DNA of 64,000 nucleotides, taken from Turneriella sp. Lineage in GTDB: Bacteria; Spirochaetota; Leptospiria; Turneriellales; Turneriellaceae. Position numbers and translations under genes: made by a program. Position 1 is the first letter of the stretch. Each line of letters opens with the position of its first letter. Shown here piece by piece: positions 18,723-27,238 of the stretch. The notes under the pieces are model-generated. The model had not been told where the DNA came from and did not search any database. It saw only the letters and a list, made by a program, of their open reading frames with translations. The DNA lies in assembly GCA_019186965.1 (NCBI GenBank), contig JABARV010000008.1, forward strand, positions 41,991-105,990, written 5' to 3'.

Positions 18723-21173
18723 TTATATTTCTTTGCTCTCTTTGATGCGCATCTTATAGAAAGATCGCCATACAAAAACTGTCGAAAACACAAAAAAGAT
18801 AACCGCTAAAACACTGCGGAGCGTCATTGCAGAACCATCGGGATTCTTAAGCACCACTGCAAGCTCTACCGCTAAAAGACCAAAGAGTGTTGTGAACTTA
18901 ATTACAGGGTTAAGAGCTACCGAAGATGTATCCTTGTAAGGATCGCCTACAGTATCGCCTACAACAGTTGCATCGTGCAACGGGGTTCCTTTTTGCTGTA
19001 GTTCCACTTCAACAAGTTTTTTCGCATTATCCCATGCACCACCGGCGTTTGCCATAAAAATTGCTTGGTAAAGGCCAAAAACAGCAATCGAAATAAGGTA
19101 TCCAATAAAGAAATATTCATTTAAGAATGCAAACGCCAGCGTACCAAAAAAAATCCCCAAAAAGACATTGAACATTCCCTTTTGCGCGTATTGCGTACAA
19201 ATTTCGACGACACGTTTCGAGTCTTTAATCGACGCCTTCTCTGCACCCTCGAGCTTAATATTCGCTTTTATGAACTCAACCGCACGGTAAGCGCCCGTTG
19301 AAACCGCTTGCGTCGCAGCGCCCGAGAACCAATAAATGACCGCACCACCAGTAATAAGGCCAAGCAAAAACGGCGCGTGCAAAATAGATAAATTTTGTAT
19401 CGCTACAGCGTTCCTAAAATTATCGGTAAGCATAAGGATGATAGAAAAAATCATCGCTGTAGCGCCGACAACAGCAGTGCCAATGAGAACTGGCTTTGAA
19501 GTTGCCTTGAAAGTGTTTCCTGCGCTATCGTTGGCTTCAAGAAAATATTTTGCTTTGTCAAAATTGAGAGCAAAACCAAAATCTTTTTTTATTTCCGCTT
19601 CGACATTGGGAATGTTTTCAATAAGAGAAAGTTCGTAAACTGACTGTGCATTGTCGGTAACAGGGCCATAAGAGTCGACCGCAATGGTAACAGGTCCCAT
19701 ACTCAAAAATCCATACGCTACTAAACCAAAAGCAAAAACAGCTACTGCGTATGGATTCATTAGTTGCGTAAGGGAATTGATTGCAACCGAGTACGATACA
19801 CCCATGAGAACGACGATAACGATACCCATCCAGTATGCAGAAAAGTTTCCTGCGGTAAGGCCAGCAAGAATATTGAGCGAAGCTCCTCCTTCTTTTGAGG
19901 CAGTTACCACTTCACGCACGTGCGCCGACTCGGTTGAAGTAAACGCTTTAACAACCTCGGGAATAATTGCGCCTGCGAGGGTTCCGCACGAAATAATTGA
20001 CGCAAGCTTATACCACAGCGTTCCATCGCCTAAGTTAGGGATGAGTAAATACGAAGCGAGGTATGTAAACACTACAGAGACAATCGATGTAATCCACACT
20101 AAAGAAGAAAGTGGAGATTCAAAATTAAAATTCTCTGCATTTTTGAAACGGATGTTTGCTATAAGTGCATTCAAATAGTACGAACCCAAAGAAGCAAAAA
20201 TCATTATAATGCTAATGGAGAAAATCCAAACTAAAAGTTGTACTTGATTTTGTGGGAACACAGCTAAAAGGACAAGAGAAATAAGCGCAACCGCAGTAAC
20301 TCCGTATGTTTCAAAACCGTCGGCAGTAGGCCCTACAGAGTCGCCCGCATTGTCGCCCGCACAGTCGGCAATAACACCCGGATTACGTGCGTCGTCTTCT
20401 TTAATTTTGAAAACGATTTTCATAAGGTCGGAACCGATATCGGCAATTTTGGTAAAAATACCGCCTGCGATACGTAACGCAGAAGCGCCCAAAGATTCAC
20501 CAATCGCAAAACCAATAAAACAAGCACCTGCGTAGTCGGCGGGCATAAAAAGAAGAATAGCGAGCATAAAAATAAGTGCTACAGAAATTAACAGGACGCC
20601 GATAGACATCCCCGAACGTAAAGGAATTGCATAGACACTAAAAGGTTTACCCGCAAGCGAAGCAAACGCGGTGCGCGAATTAGCAAACGTGTTGATGCGG
20701 ATACCAAACCACGCAACCCCATAGCTACCCAAAATTCCCAAAATAGAGCATGCTAAAATAGCGGCAACTTTTGCAAAACCATACCCTGATTGTACTTGGC
20801 CTTGAGCGTCGGTAGAATGCGCAAGAAAGCCAAAATAATAGACCATGATTATAGCGACAAAAACCCACAAAAGTGATAGAAACTTTCCTTGTGTAACCAT
20901 GTATGTTTTGCACGTTTCGTAAATAAGTTCAGAAACCTCACGCATCGCTTTATGCACAGGCATATTTTTAACGCGGAGAAACTCCACCAAACCAAAAAGG
21001 ATTCCCAAAAAGCAAACGCCCAACCCTACTGTAAGTAATGTACGGCCGTCTAAACCCAAAAAGTTTTGGCTTGATAAATCTGGAACTTTGAGGTCTGCCT
21101 CGCTAGCCCAAAGTGGTGATGAAACAATAAAAAGCGTTAGTATAAAAAACACTCTTTGACGAATTTTTAGCAT
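18723..21173 (-). CDS. hppA: Membrane-bound proton-translocating pyrophosphatase
   Basis: 816 residues, about 16 helices after a signal-like N-terminus. The catalytic face shows GIFTKIADIGSDLMK, DDARNPGVIADCAGDNAGDS, then ESAHVREVV, NAGGAWDNAKK and GDTVGDPYKDTSS. It couples pyrophosphate hydrolysis to ion pumping across the inner membrane. In the key segment GNTFKATSKP a Lys stands where K+-dependent enzymes have Ala, pointing to the K+-independent H+ type. A GGGAGA site precedes the ATG. It is monocistronic. Confidence 0.95.
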   Translation of the reverse strand: MLKIRQRVFFILTLFIVSSPLWASEADLKVPDLSSQNFLGLDGRTLLTVGLGVCFLGILFGLVEFLRVKNMPVHKAMREVSELIYETCKTYMVTQGKFLSLLWVFVAIIMVYYFGFLAHSTDAQGQVQSGYGFAKVAAILACSILGILGSYGVAWFGIRINTFANSRTAFASLAGKPFSVYAIPLRSGMSIGVLLISVALIFMLAILLFMPADYAGACFIGFAIGESLGASALRIAGGIFTKIADIGSDLMKIVFKIKEDDARNPGVIADCAGDNAGDSVGPTADGFETYGVTAVALISLVLLAVFPQNQVQLLVWIFSISIIMIFASLGSYYLNALIANIRFKNAENFNFESPLSSLVWITSIVSVVFTYLASYLLIPNLGDGTLWYKLASIISCGTLAGAIIPEVVKAFTSTESAHVREVVTASKEGGASLNILAGLTAGNFSAYWMGIVIVVLMGVSYSVAINSLTQLMNPYAVAVFAFGLVAYGFLSMGPVTIAVDSYGPVTDNAQSVYELSLIENIPNVEAEIKKDFGFALNFDKAKYFLEANDSAGNTFKATSKPVLIGTAVVGATAMIFSIILMLTDNFRNAVAIQNLSILHAPFLLGLITGGAVIYWFSGAATQAVSTGAYRAVEFIKANIKLEGAEKASIKDSKRVVEICTQYAQKGMFNVFLGIFFGTLAFAFLNEYFFIGYLISIAVFGLYQAIFMANAGGAWDNAKKLVEVELQQKGTPLHDATVVGDTVGDPYKDTSSVALNPVIKFTTLFGLLAVELAVVLKNPDGSAMTLRSVLAVIFFVFSTVFVWRSFYKMRIKESKEI

Positions 21174-21304
21174 AGATTTCTCCCGAAATTTTTCATGAAA
21201 ATGGTGTGTCGGCTGGATTAGTCTATAAAATCACGGGGTAAAGTAAAAAAGATTTTAAGGTGGAATAATTCTTTACACCCAACCCGCACATCAACCAATC
21301 AAGC

Positions 21305-21547
21305 ATGGCTCGCATAATTGAACTTAAAATACCCGATATTGGCGGCAACGATGGGATTGAACTTGTAAAATGGAATAAAAAACCCGGAGAAACCTTTGCT
21401 ATAGGCGACGAATTGTGCGAGCTTGTCACAGATAAAGCCGCTTTTTCATTGGAAGCGCCACAGGCAGGTAAACTTGTGGAAATTTTACAACAAGAAAAAA
21501 CGCACCCTAAAGTTGGCGATTTAGCGGCACGCGTAGAAGTTGATTAA
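21305..21547 (+). CDS. Stand-alone lipoyl/biotinyl-domain protein
   Basis: 80 residues consisting of one lipoyl domain (MARIIELKIPDIGGND...) with the acceptor Lys44 in the hairpin VTDKAAF, matching the E2-type DKA motif. No E2 catalytic or E3-binding domain follows; the next gene is on the other strand. Free lipoyl domains exist as GcvH-like carriers, but GcvH is about 125 residues and differs in its turn. The partner enzyme is not in the window. Whether it is lipoylated or biotinylated is open; DKA favours lipoyl. Confidence 0.85.
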   Translation: MARIIELKIPDIGGNDGIELVKWNKKPGETFAIGDELCELVTDKAAFSLEAPQAGKLVEILQQEKTHPKVGDLAARVEVD

Positions 21548-21553
21548 ACAATA

Positions 21554-21913
21554 CTATAGAGTCTCGTCAATTTTTTGGACAGAACAGTATTTTTGTGCAA
21601 AGCTACAATAGAATATACGCCCTTCGATACGTATTTTACCCTGGATTTGCGGCAATGCGACGTTATCTAAACGGTTAAAGTAGTGTTTGTCCTCTTGGGC
21701 TGTACTGCCGCGGAGTGTAGTTATTTTTTTAATTATTTTACCGTTTGCAGCAGAAGAAATTGTGAGTTGATTTTTTGCGTCTTTTTGTACACCAAACCCT
21801 TTTTCGAGCAAAAAAGCTACTTGGTTTGGCTCACGTACTATTTTGACTACTTTTGCGCCAAACGCGTATACAGCAACGGCGCCTATTAAAAACAAAGCTA
21901 CTACACTACGCAT
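21554..21913 (-). CDS. Small exported protein of unknown function
   Basis: 119 residues with a signal peptide (MRSVVALFLIGAVAVYAFGAK) and a mature part of about 100 residues that is basic and beta-rich, with two Cys near the end (YCSFAQKYCSV) that could form a disulfide. No family recognised. It is convergent with the lipoyl-domain gene and lies 28 bp downstream of the nucleosidase gene on the same strand. Confidence 0.65.
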   Translation of the reverse strand: MRSVVALFLIGAVAVYAFGAKVVKIVREPNQVAFLLEKGFGVQKDAKNQLTISSAANGKIIKKITTLRGSTAQEDKHYFNRLDNVALPQIQGKIRIEGRIFYCSFAQKYCSVQKIDETL

Positions 21914-21941
21914 ACAGAAAGTATAAACAAAAACGAGTAAA

Positions 21942-22610
21942 TCAGCCAGATTTTTGGACGGCTGTAAAGATTGCTTTTGCCATTTGGTGGCGCCTCAATA
22001 AAATGCGTATATAATCCCAAACACCAAACGCCCAAATATCGCGCCATTTTAGTTTTCCCGAAGGGGTATTCGTGAGCATTTCGCGCAACATTTGTTCTTT
22101 TAACAGGTATTTTTCCTCTCCGGGGGTGTCGTCGACAACGCGTATTGCACTCCACGGTATTTTTGCAAATTCTGCCTCTGCCATAACCGACGCAATAGTG
22201 TATGTTTCCATATCAAGGACGTCGGCGTTGGTTCGCGAGCGTAAATCTGCTTTTGTCGAGTCTTTTACCACAAGGGCTTCAATAGAAACTGCTGTAACGC
22301 CGGTTGGTGCAATTTGGAGCGTAGATGCATCCGCGTTAACTGCACACCCAATTTGTACAGCGTCGCCATGGCTGAGTGTACTCGTTAAATTTGCGCACGT
22401 TCCCGTCGCAATAATATTTCGCCATGGATACAGACGTAAAAAGCGGCGTAGTTGTTCTTTGGCGCGAACCCCAGGGCGCGTTAAGTATAGAGCAATTTTT
22501 TTTCCATTGATAATTCCACGGTAATGGAATATTCCTTCTTTTTTTACTGAAGAAAGCTTTTTAAGAAAAAAATATGCCTCGCCTTTTGTCGCTATAAGAA
22601 TTGCTGTCAT
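21942..22610 (-). CDS. Nucleoside phosphorylase/nucleosidase family protein
   Basis: About 222 residues. The DVLDMETYTIASVMAEAEF segment matches the D-M-E nucleoside-binding motif and following helix of the PNP_UDP superfamily (MTA/SAH nucleosidases), and ATGTCANL fits the phosphate/ribose loop GxxG. The N-terminus ([15 protein letters not shown]) differs from MTAN, so the substrate is uncertain; a hopanoid or futalosine-type relative is possible. The ATG overlaps the coaB-like stop as ATGA, so the two are translationally coupled. Confidence 0.75.
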   Translation of the reverse strand: MTAILIATKGEAYFFLKKLSSVKKEGIFHYRGIINGKKIALYLTRPGVRAKEQLRRFLRLYPWRNIIATGTCANLTSTLSHGDAVQIGCAVNADASTLQIAPTGVTAVSIEALVVKDSTKADLRSRTNADVLDMETYTIASVMAEAEFAKIPWSAIRVVDDTPGEEKYLLKEQMLREMLTNTPSGKLKWRDIWAFGVWDYIRILLRRHQMAKAIFTAVQKSG

Positions 22611-23275
22611 ACAGTAGAGTTCCGATTTTGTATAACGCATTCAATAATTTTTTTTCCAAGCTCTTCTTTTGTCGCTTTTGAGAACTCTAAACGCTCGCCA
22701 TTTTTTAAAAAAGCAGTAAGTTCGTTTGTTGCCGAAGCGAACCCTGCTCCCGATTTTGATACGTCGTTTAAAAAAATCATATCGAGTGATTTATCTTTAA
22801 GTTTATCGCGGGCATATTTTTCTGTATCGTGTGTTTCGGCAGCAAACCCCACCAAAGTAGCTGGGGGAACTATCGACACATTTTTTTGTGCCATCTTTTT
22901 TAGAATGTCCGGATTGGGCACAAGGTCGATACGCGGATTTTCTGTTTTTTTAATTTTTATAGAAGAACGTACCGCAGGCTTATAATCCGCTGGTGCAGCC
23001 GCCATTACAAGAATATCGCCAGGGCCAAGGTGTGCATCCACCGCCGCAAGCATATCTTCGGTGCTAATAACTTGGATATTTTTTGCGCCTTCTACTTTTG
23101 CAAATTCAGGGTCGACAGGCCCTGAAATAAACACAACGCCAAAGCCACCATACGCAACTGCTGCGTTAGCAATTGCATGCCCCATTCTACCCGTCGAAGG
23201 GTTAGATAGAAAACGTATGGGATCAAAAAACTCGCGTGTTGGCCCAGAGGTGACAACGATTTTTTGTGCTGCCAC
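22607..23275 (-). CDS. coaB: Phosphopantothenate--cysteine ligase domain protein
   Basis: 222 residues equal to the CoaB half of the CoaBC protein: [21 protein letters not shown] and [14 protein letters not shown] (nucleotide loop), [11 protein letters not shown] (active site) and [16 protein letters not shown]. The flavoprotein CoaC half is missing, so it must be encoded separately. It ligates cysteine to 4'-phosphopantothenate with CTP or ATP. Together with coaX at 8 kb this indicates CoA synthesis from pantothenate. Its stop overlaps the nucleosidase start. Confidence 0.9.
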   Translation of the reverse strand: MAAQKIVVTSGPTREFFDPIRFLSNPSTGRMGHAIANAAVAYGGFGVVFISGPVDPEFAKVEGAKNIQVISTEDMLAAVDAHLGPGDILVMAAAPADYKPAVRSSIKIKKTENPRIDLVPNPDILKKMAQKNVSIVPPATLVGFAAETHDTEKYARDKLKDKSLDMIFLNDVSKSGAGFASATNELTAFLKNGERLEFSKATKEELGKKIIECVIQNRNSTV

Positions 23276-23299
23276 ATTACCTCGTTAACGAAAGCCTTG

Positions 23300-23734
23300 T
23301 TAAATGATACGGCGTACGTCTTCGGGGGGACGGCCTAAAACTGCCCGCTGCCCCTTAACCACAATTGGCCGTTCGATAAGTATTGGGTACTCGTTTAAGT
23401 ACGTCAAAAGTTCATCGTCAGTAAGGTCTTTGTTTTTAAGTCCCAGGTCTTTGTAGAGAGGCTCTGACTTGCGAAAAATATCGCGTGGCCGTCTTCCCAT
23501 TTTTCGTAGCACTTCGGAGAGTTCTTCCTTTGAAGGGGGTTCGTCCATGTAGTTACGGATTTCAGGTTCAATACCTTTTTCTTTGAGAATTTGCAAAGCT
23601 TCGCGACTTTTACGGCATTTGTGGTTATAGTAAATTGTCACCTTTGCGTGGGCGCTCGCGGGAGAACCGCCTGCAGCGCCACCACTTTGCGCTATAGCTC
23701 CAGTAAGTTTCGCCATAGAGTCTAAAACAGCCAT
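23300..23734 (-). CDS. ArsC/Spx-family protein (arsenate reductase-like)
   Basis: 144 residues. After a ~28-residue low-complexity leader rich in Gly and Ala, the ArsC fold runs from VTIYYNHKCRKSREAL (Cys40, Ser43, i.e. CxxS) through EELSEVLRKMG to the cis-Pro region ERPIVVKGQRAVLGRPPEDV. This fits glutaredoxin-type arsenate reductases and the related YffB proteins. Arsenate resistance is not supported by neighbours; the Spx-like regulator function is also possible. The leader may mean that the real start is downstream. Confidence 0.8.
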   Translation of the reverse strand: MAVLDSMAKLTGAIAQSGGAAGGSPASAHAKVTIYYNHKCRKSREALQILKEKGIEPEIRNYMDEPPSKEELSEVLRKMGRRPRDIFRKSEPLYKDLGLKNKDLTDDELLTYLNEYPILIERPIVVKGQRAVLGRPPEDVRRII

Positions 23735-23776
23735 TGAGACATACCGTCAAGGCGAATGCTGTCCGCAGTAGCCAGG

Positions 23777-24310
23777 GAGCCTCATGCGCCAACTCGCAAT
23801 TTTCGTGCACAAATAGAGGTGCTTTTTAATTATGTCACATGAATCGCCTTGTACGTGCCGACAGAGATCAAATGGTTTTGCATTCTCGAACGATCAAACA
23901 TATACGCGTCAAGAATTAGAGACGCGTAAAGCTGAGTTAGAGAAAAAAATCGTGGACTATCTTAACGGAGGCATCGAAGACGACAAGCGCGATGATGCAG
24001 AGTTAGGTGAAGAGCATGCGCTCAAGCATGCGATGATTCTAAAGATGAAATCGGACGAAGCGAAAAAAAACTCCAAACGCCGTGGCGCAGAGATTGAACC
24101 TCTTTTCGGAAATTGGAAATCCTTGCGAAATTTTTGGTTTTTTCTCCTGCGAGGGCGAAAAAAGGTTCTCACAGAAGTCAAAATCACCGCTACAGCAACG
24201 AATTTCGGCAAATTAGTCCGCCTCGCAATCGCATAATCCACCAAGTTTCACGAAATTTTGATTTTTAGGGGGGAAGAAGGTTTTGGTGCGCGAGTTGGCG
24301 CATGAGGCTC
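23777..24310. mobile_element. 534-bp defective insertion element with 21-bp terminal inverted repeats
   Basis: The ends 23777-23797 and 24290-24310 are exact reverse complements (21 of 21; motif GAGCC...GCGCCAACTCGC). The inside encodes only the C-terminal part of a transposase. The same end motif, with TG in place of CA, bounds the shorter element at 56157-56416, so this is the transposase-bearing relative of that family. No target-site duplication is obvious. Confidence 0.75.
23832..24236 (+). pseudogene. Transposase C-terminal remnant (IS1182/IS5-like)
   Basis: 134 codons. The middle part (RQELETRKAELEKKIVDYL) is the charged helical stretch and the end (RRGAEIEPLFGNWKSL, LLRGRKKVLTEVKITATATN, FGKLVRLA) is the C-terminal signature of IS1182/IS5-type transposases, whose usual form is EPVFGQIK...FLLRGLxKV...HNxxKL. 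The N-terminal half with the first catalytic residues is absent. It lies wholly inside the 21-bp inverted repeats and is not expected to be active. Confidence 0.65.
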
Positions 24311-24431
24311 TTTACCCACCCAAAGTAGAAAAATTGTACTTTACCGTTATTCACGATGTGACATAATGTCGCTCTAATTGCCTTGGGTTCAGTTACCGCA
24401 CGGACTGTGTGCCTAAGGCCTAAGGAGCCTA

Positions 24432-25763
24432 ATGGCGAGTAAAAGAAAGTCAGCAAGTGGGAAAAATAAGCCTATAAAAAAATTAGAACCTCATGAAGGA
24501 TATTTTGGCAATTTCGGAGGACGTTATGTTTCTGACTTGCTTATCCCTGCGCTTGACGAGCTAACCGCCGCATGGAAAAAATTTAGCCACGATAAAAAAT
24601 TTGAGAAAGAGCTCCTGCACCTCTACAACGATTATGCGGGAAGGCCATCTCTTCTAACGTACGCGGAAAATCTTTCGCATGCATGGAATGCACAGGTATA
24701 TTTAAAACGCGAAGACTTGCTCCACACAGGTTCGCACAAAATCAATAACACGTTGGGCCAAGCACTTCTTGCGCAAAAAATGAAAAAAGGGCGGATTATT
24801 GCCGAAACAGGCGCAGGGCAACACGGTGTTGCAACTGCAACCGCAGGTGCGCTCCTTAAAATTCCCGTACACATCTACATGGGAACCGAAGATTTACGGC
24901 GCCAAGCGCTTAACGATTTTCGGATGCGTCTTTTGGGTGCAACAATTTCTGGCGTGGGCGGAAACTCAGGAACTCTGCGTGATGCAGTTAATGAAGCGTT
25001 GCGCGATTGGGCAAAAAACGTCGACAATACCTACTATCTTATTGGAAGCGCAATTGGTCCACACCCATACCCAACAATTGTACGCACCTTCCAGTCGATT
25101 ATTGGAAAAGAGTCACGCCAGCAGTTTACGAAAATAACGGGAAAACTTCCGCAAGCAGTATTTGCGTGTGTCGGCGGAGGGTCGAATGCAATCGGCATGT
25201 TTTCAGGATTTCTTAAAGACACAAAGGTCGAACTTATTGGCGCGGAAGCAGGCGGACGTACGCTTACCCCCGGAAACCACTCAGCGTCTTTAACAGTGGG
25301 CAAACCCGGGGTTTTGCAAGGCGCAATGACGTATATTTTACAAACTCCCGATGGGCAAGTAAACAACGTGCACTCTGTCTCTGCAGGGCTTGATTATCCT
25401 GGCGTTGGGCCTGAACACGCATACCTCAAAGAGCAAGGCCGTGCACAATACGTTGCAATAAAAGACAAAGAAGCGCTTGCTGCTTTTCAAGAGTTATCTA
25501 AAACCGAAGGTATAATTCCCGCCCTTGAATCTGCGCATGCCGTTGCAGCGGCAAAACAGTACGTCGACGCGCTCAAAAAGAAAGGTAAAAAAAATCCGCT
25601 TATACTCATTTGCCTATCAGGGCGTGGGGATAAAGACGTTCAAGAGGTTGAACGCTTGCTTGCGCTTCCTGAAGTTCCAATAGCTGCAGAGGAAGAGCCA
25701 ACTGCAAATACATTTACAACAGCGCCCACAGTAAAGGTTCTCGCAGGTGGAAGTTCCGAATAG
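24432..25763 (+). CDS. trpB: Tryptophan synthase beta chain
   Basis: 443 residues. The TrpB1-type signature is complete: YFGNFGGRYVSDLL, KREDLLHTGSHKINN with PLP-binding Lys103, ETGAGQHGVATATA, GGGSNAIGMF and LSGRGDKD. It condenses indole and serine to tryptophan. trpA is not adjacent, which is unusual for this type; ispF follows 2 bp later. The C-terminus has about 30 extra residues rich in Ala, Glu and Thr. AAGGAG precedes the ATG. Confidence 0.95.
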   Translation: MASKRKSASGKNKPIKKLEPHEGYFGNFGGRYVSDLLIPALDELTAAWKKFSHDKKFEKELLHLYNDYAGRPSLLTYAENLSHAWNAQVYLKREDLLHTGSHKINNTLGQALLAQKMKKGRIIAETGAGQHGVATATAGALLKIPVHIYMGTEDLRRQALNDFRMRLLGATISGVGGNSGTLRDAVNEALRDWAKNVDNTYYLIGSAIGPHPYPTIVRTFQSIIGKESRQQFTKITGKLPQAVFACVGGGSNAIGMFSGFLKDTKVELIGAEAGGRTLTPGNHSASLTVGKPGVLQGAMTYILQTPDGQVNNVHSVSAGLDYPGVGPEHAYLKEQGRAQYVAIKDKEALAAFQELSKTEGIIPALESAHAVAAAKQYVDALKKKGKKNPLILICLSGRGDKDVQEVERLLALPEVPIAAEEEPTANTFTTAPTVKVLAGGSSE

Positions 25764-25765
25764 CT

Positions 25766-26233
25766 GTGCGTGTTGGTATAGGTTACGACATCCATCGGAC
25801 AAAAGAGGGCGACCACATCTATTTGGGGTCACGCAAAATTGCTGCACCGTTTTCTCTTGAAGGGCATTCCGATGCGGATGTACTTTTGCACGCGCTAACA
25901 GACGCTGTTTTAGGAGCGCTTTCCGATTTTGATATCGGGCATTATTTTCCGCCTTCAAAAGAAGAAAACAAAAATCGCGCAAGTAGAGACTTTATTCTTT
26001 TTGCTGCAGAGCGCATGCGGATGCGTGGGTATAAAATAGAAAATATTGATTGCAACATTATTTGCGAAGCTCCTAAAATTGCTCCCGTACGAGAGGAAAT
26101 CCGCCTTGCACTTGCAAAACTTTTAGGAATAACCGTGGATGCCATCAGTGTAAAAGGGCGTACTAATGAGAAAATGGGAGCTATTGGCGAAGGTAAAGCC
26201 ATCGCATGCCAGGCTATTGTGCTTTTAGGTTAA
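25766..26233 (+). CDS. ispF: 2-C-methyl-D-erythritol 2,4-cyclodiphosphate synthase
   Basis: 155 residues from GTG. Metal ligands Asp8, His10 (GYDIHR) and His42 (DADVLLHALTDA) are present, as are DIGHYFPPSKEE and the C-terminal VKGRTNEKMGAIGEG. It cyclises CDP-ME 2-phosphate in the MEP pathway; ispD lies 25 kb away. The start is 2 bp after the trpB stop, so it depends on trpB translation. The gene ends 3 bp from a convergent gene. Confidence 0.95.
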   Translation: MRVGIGYDIHRTKEGDHIYLGSRKIAAPFSLEGHSDADVLLHALTDAVLGALSDFDIGHYFPPSKEENKNRASRDFILFAAERMRMRGYKIENIDCNIICEAPKIAPVREEIRLALAKLLGITVDAISVKGRTNEKMGAIGEGKAIACQAIVLLG

Positions 26234-26236
26234 AGC

Positions 26237-27232
26237 TTAATGCAATCCTGTAACAATGCGGTGGAGCAAAAATTCGCGGTTTTCCAAGTTTTTTCCGTCA
26301 ATAATAAATAGCCACAAAACTCCTTTAGCGCTGTGGAGGAGTATAAGCGCGGACGAATTTTCGCGCGTGCCTAAATAGCTAGGGCGTAGCAAACGCTCGT
26401 AATTTACCGCAAAAAGGATTGAGGTAACGCTTTTTACGACGACGCGTAAAACGAGCGGATTATTATCTGTAGCGCGACTTTCTAAAAAACTTTTTTGCGT
26501 CGAAAAATAGTTTTGTAATGTTGGTGTGACTTTCTCGGGTGTCGATTTTATTGCGGCGAAAGCAATGATATTTTTTGTTGCAGTGTCGATGAAAGTTTGT
26601 AGAGGAATAATTCGCGAAATATCGCGGCTTAAAGAAGAGCCAGAGCTTTTACTCCAAAATTCGGGAACAGAAAATGTAGAGTTTTCTGCGTTGCAGATGC
26701 GTTCTTCTTTTTCGTTTATGCATTTTAATGCTACAACATTTTTTTCTTTAAGAGCGCTATTGCGCACCCATTCGATTGTATCTGCAAATATTCCATACGC
26801 GCTAAAACAAAGAAGGATTACCGCCAAAGAACTTGTTAATTCGCTTTTAAGGGTAGGGTAATTTGCGTCTAAAAAAGCACGTAAAAGTATATAAAGAAGG
26901 ACGCTAAAGAAAAAAAGAGCGACAACATATTGGCTTATAGCGTCTATGGAAAGCAAAAGGAGAAAAGCAAGGAGAAGCGAACGGCGTGAAAAACTCCACG
27001 CAGACGAACGAAAAAGTAGCGCTGCGCAAAAAGAAAAAAATAACGCGAAAAGAATAATCCAAAAAAGAAAGTATTTTCCGTGTACAAAAACTCCGGCAGA
27101 GATTATACCGGAAAAAAAAATAAAAAGCGCAATATAATTTACTTCACGGGTATAATTGCGCAACTTTTGCTTGTCGAAAAAATCGGCGAGACGCCGCAAC
27201 AATCGACTCACTGTGGATTGTTGTGCGCTCAC
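26237..27232 (-). CDS. Multi-pass membrane protein, unknown function
   Basis: 331 residues from GTG. Four or five hydrophobic helices occupy about 30-170, followed by a soluble C-terminal part of about 160 residues. The latter contains KCINEKEERICN with two Cys, and a beta-rich end (LRVVVKSVTSILFAVNYERLL, SALILLHSAKGVLWLFIIDGK) that may be a periplasmic sensor-like or roadblock-like fold; that is speculation. No family recognised. It follows serA by 6 bp and is likely in its operon. Confidence 0.65.
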   Translation of the reverse strand: MSAQQSTVSRLLRRLADFFDKQKLRNYTREVNYIALFIFFSGIISAGVFVHGKYFLFWIILFALFFSFCAALLFRSSAWSFSRRSLLLAFLLLLSIDAISQYVVALFFFSVLLYILLRAFLDANYPTLKSELTSSLAVILLCFSAYGIFADTIEWVRNSALKEKNVVALKCINEKEERICNAENSTFSVPEFWSKSSGSSLSRDISRIIPLQTFIDTATKNIIAFAAIKSTPEKVTPTLQNYFSTQKSFLESRATDNNPLVLRVVVKSVTSILFAVNYERLLRPSYLGTRENSSALILLHSAKGVLWLFIIDGKNLENREFLLHRIVTGLH

Positions 27233-27238
27233 GGGGGA

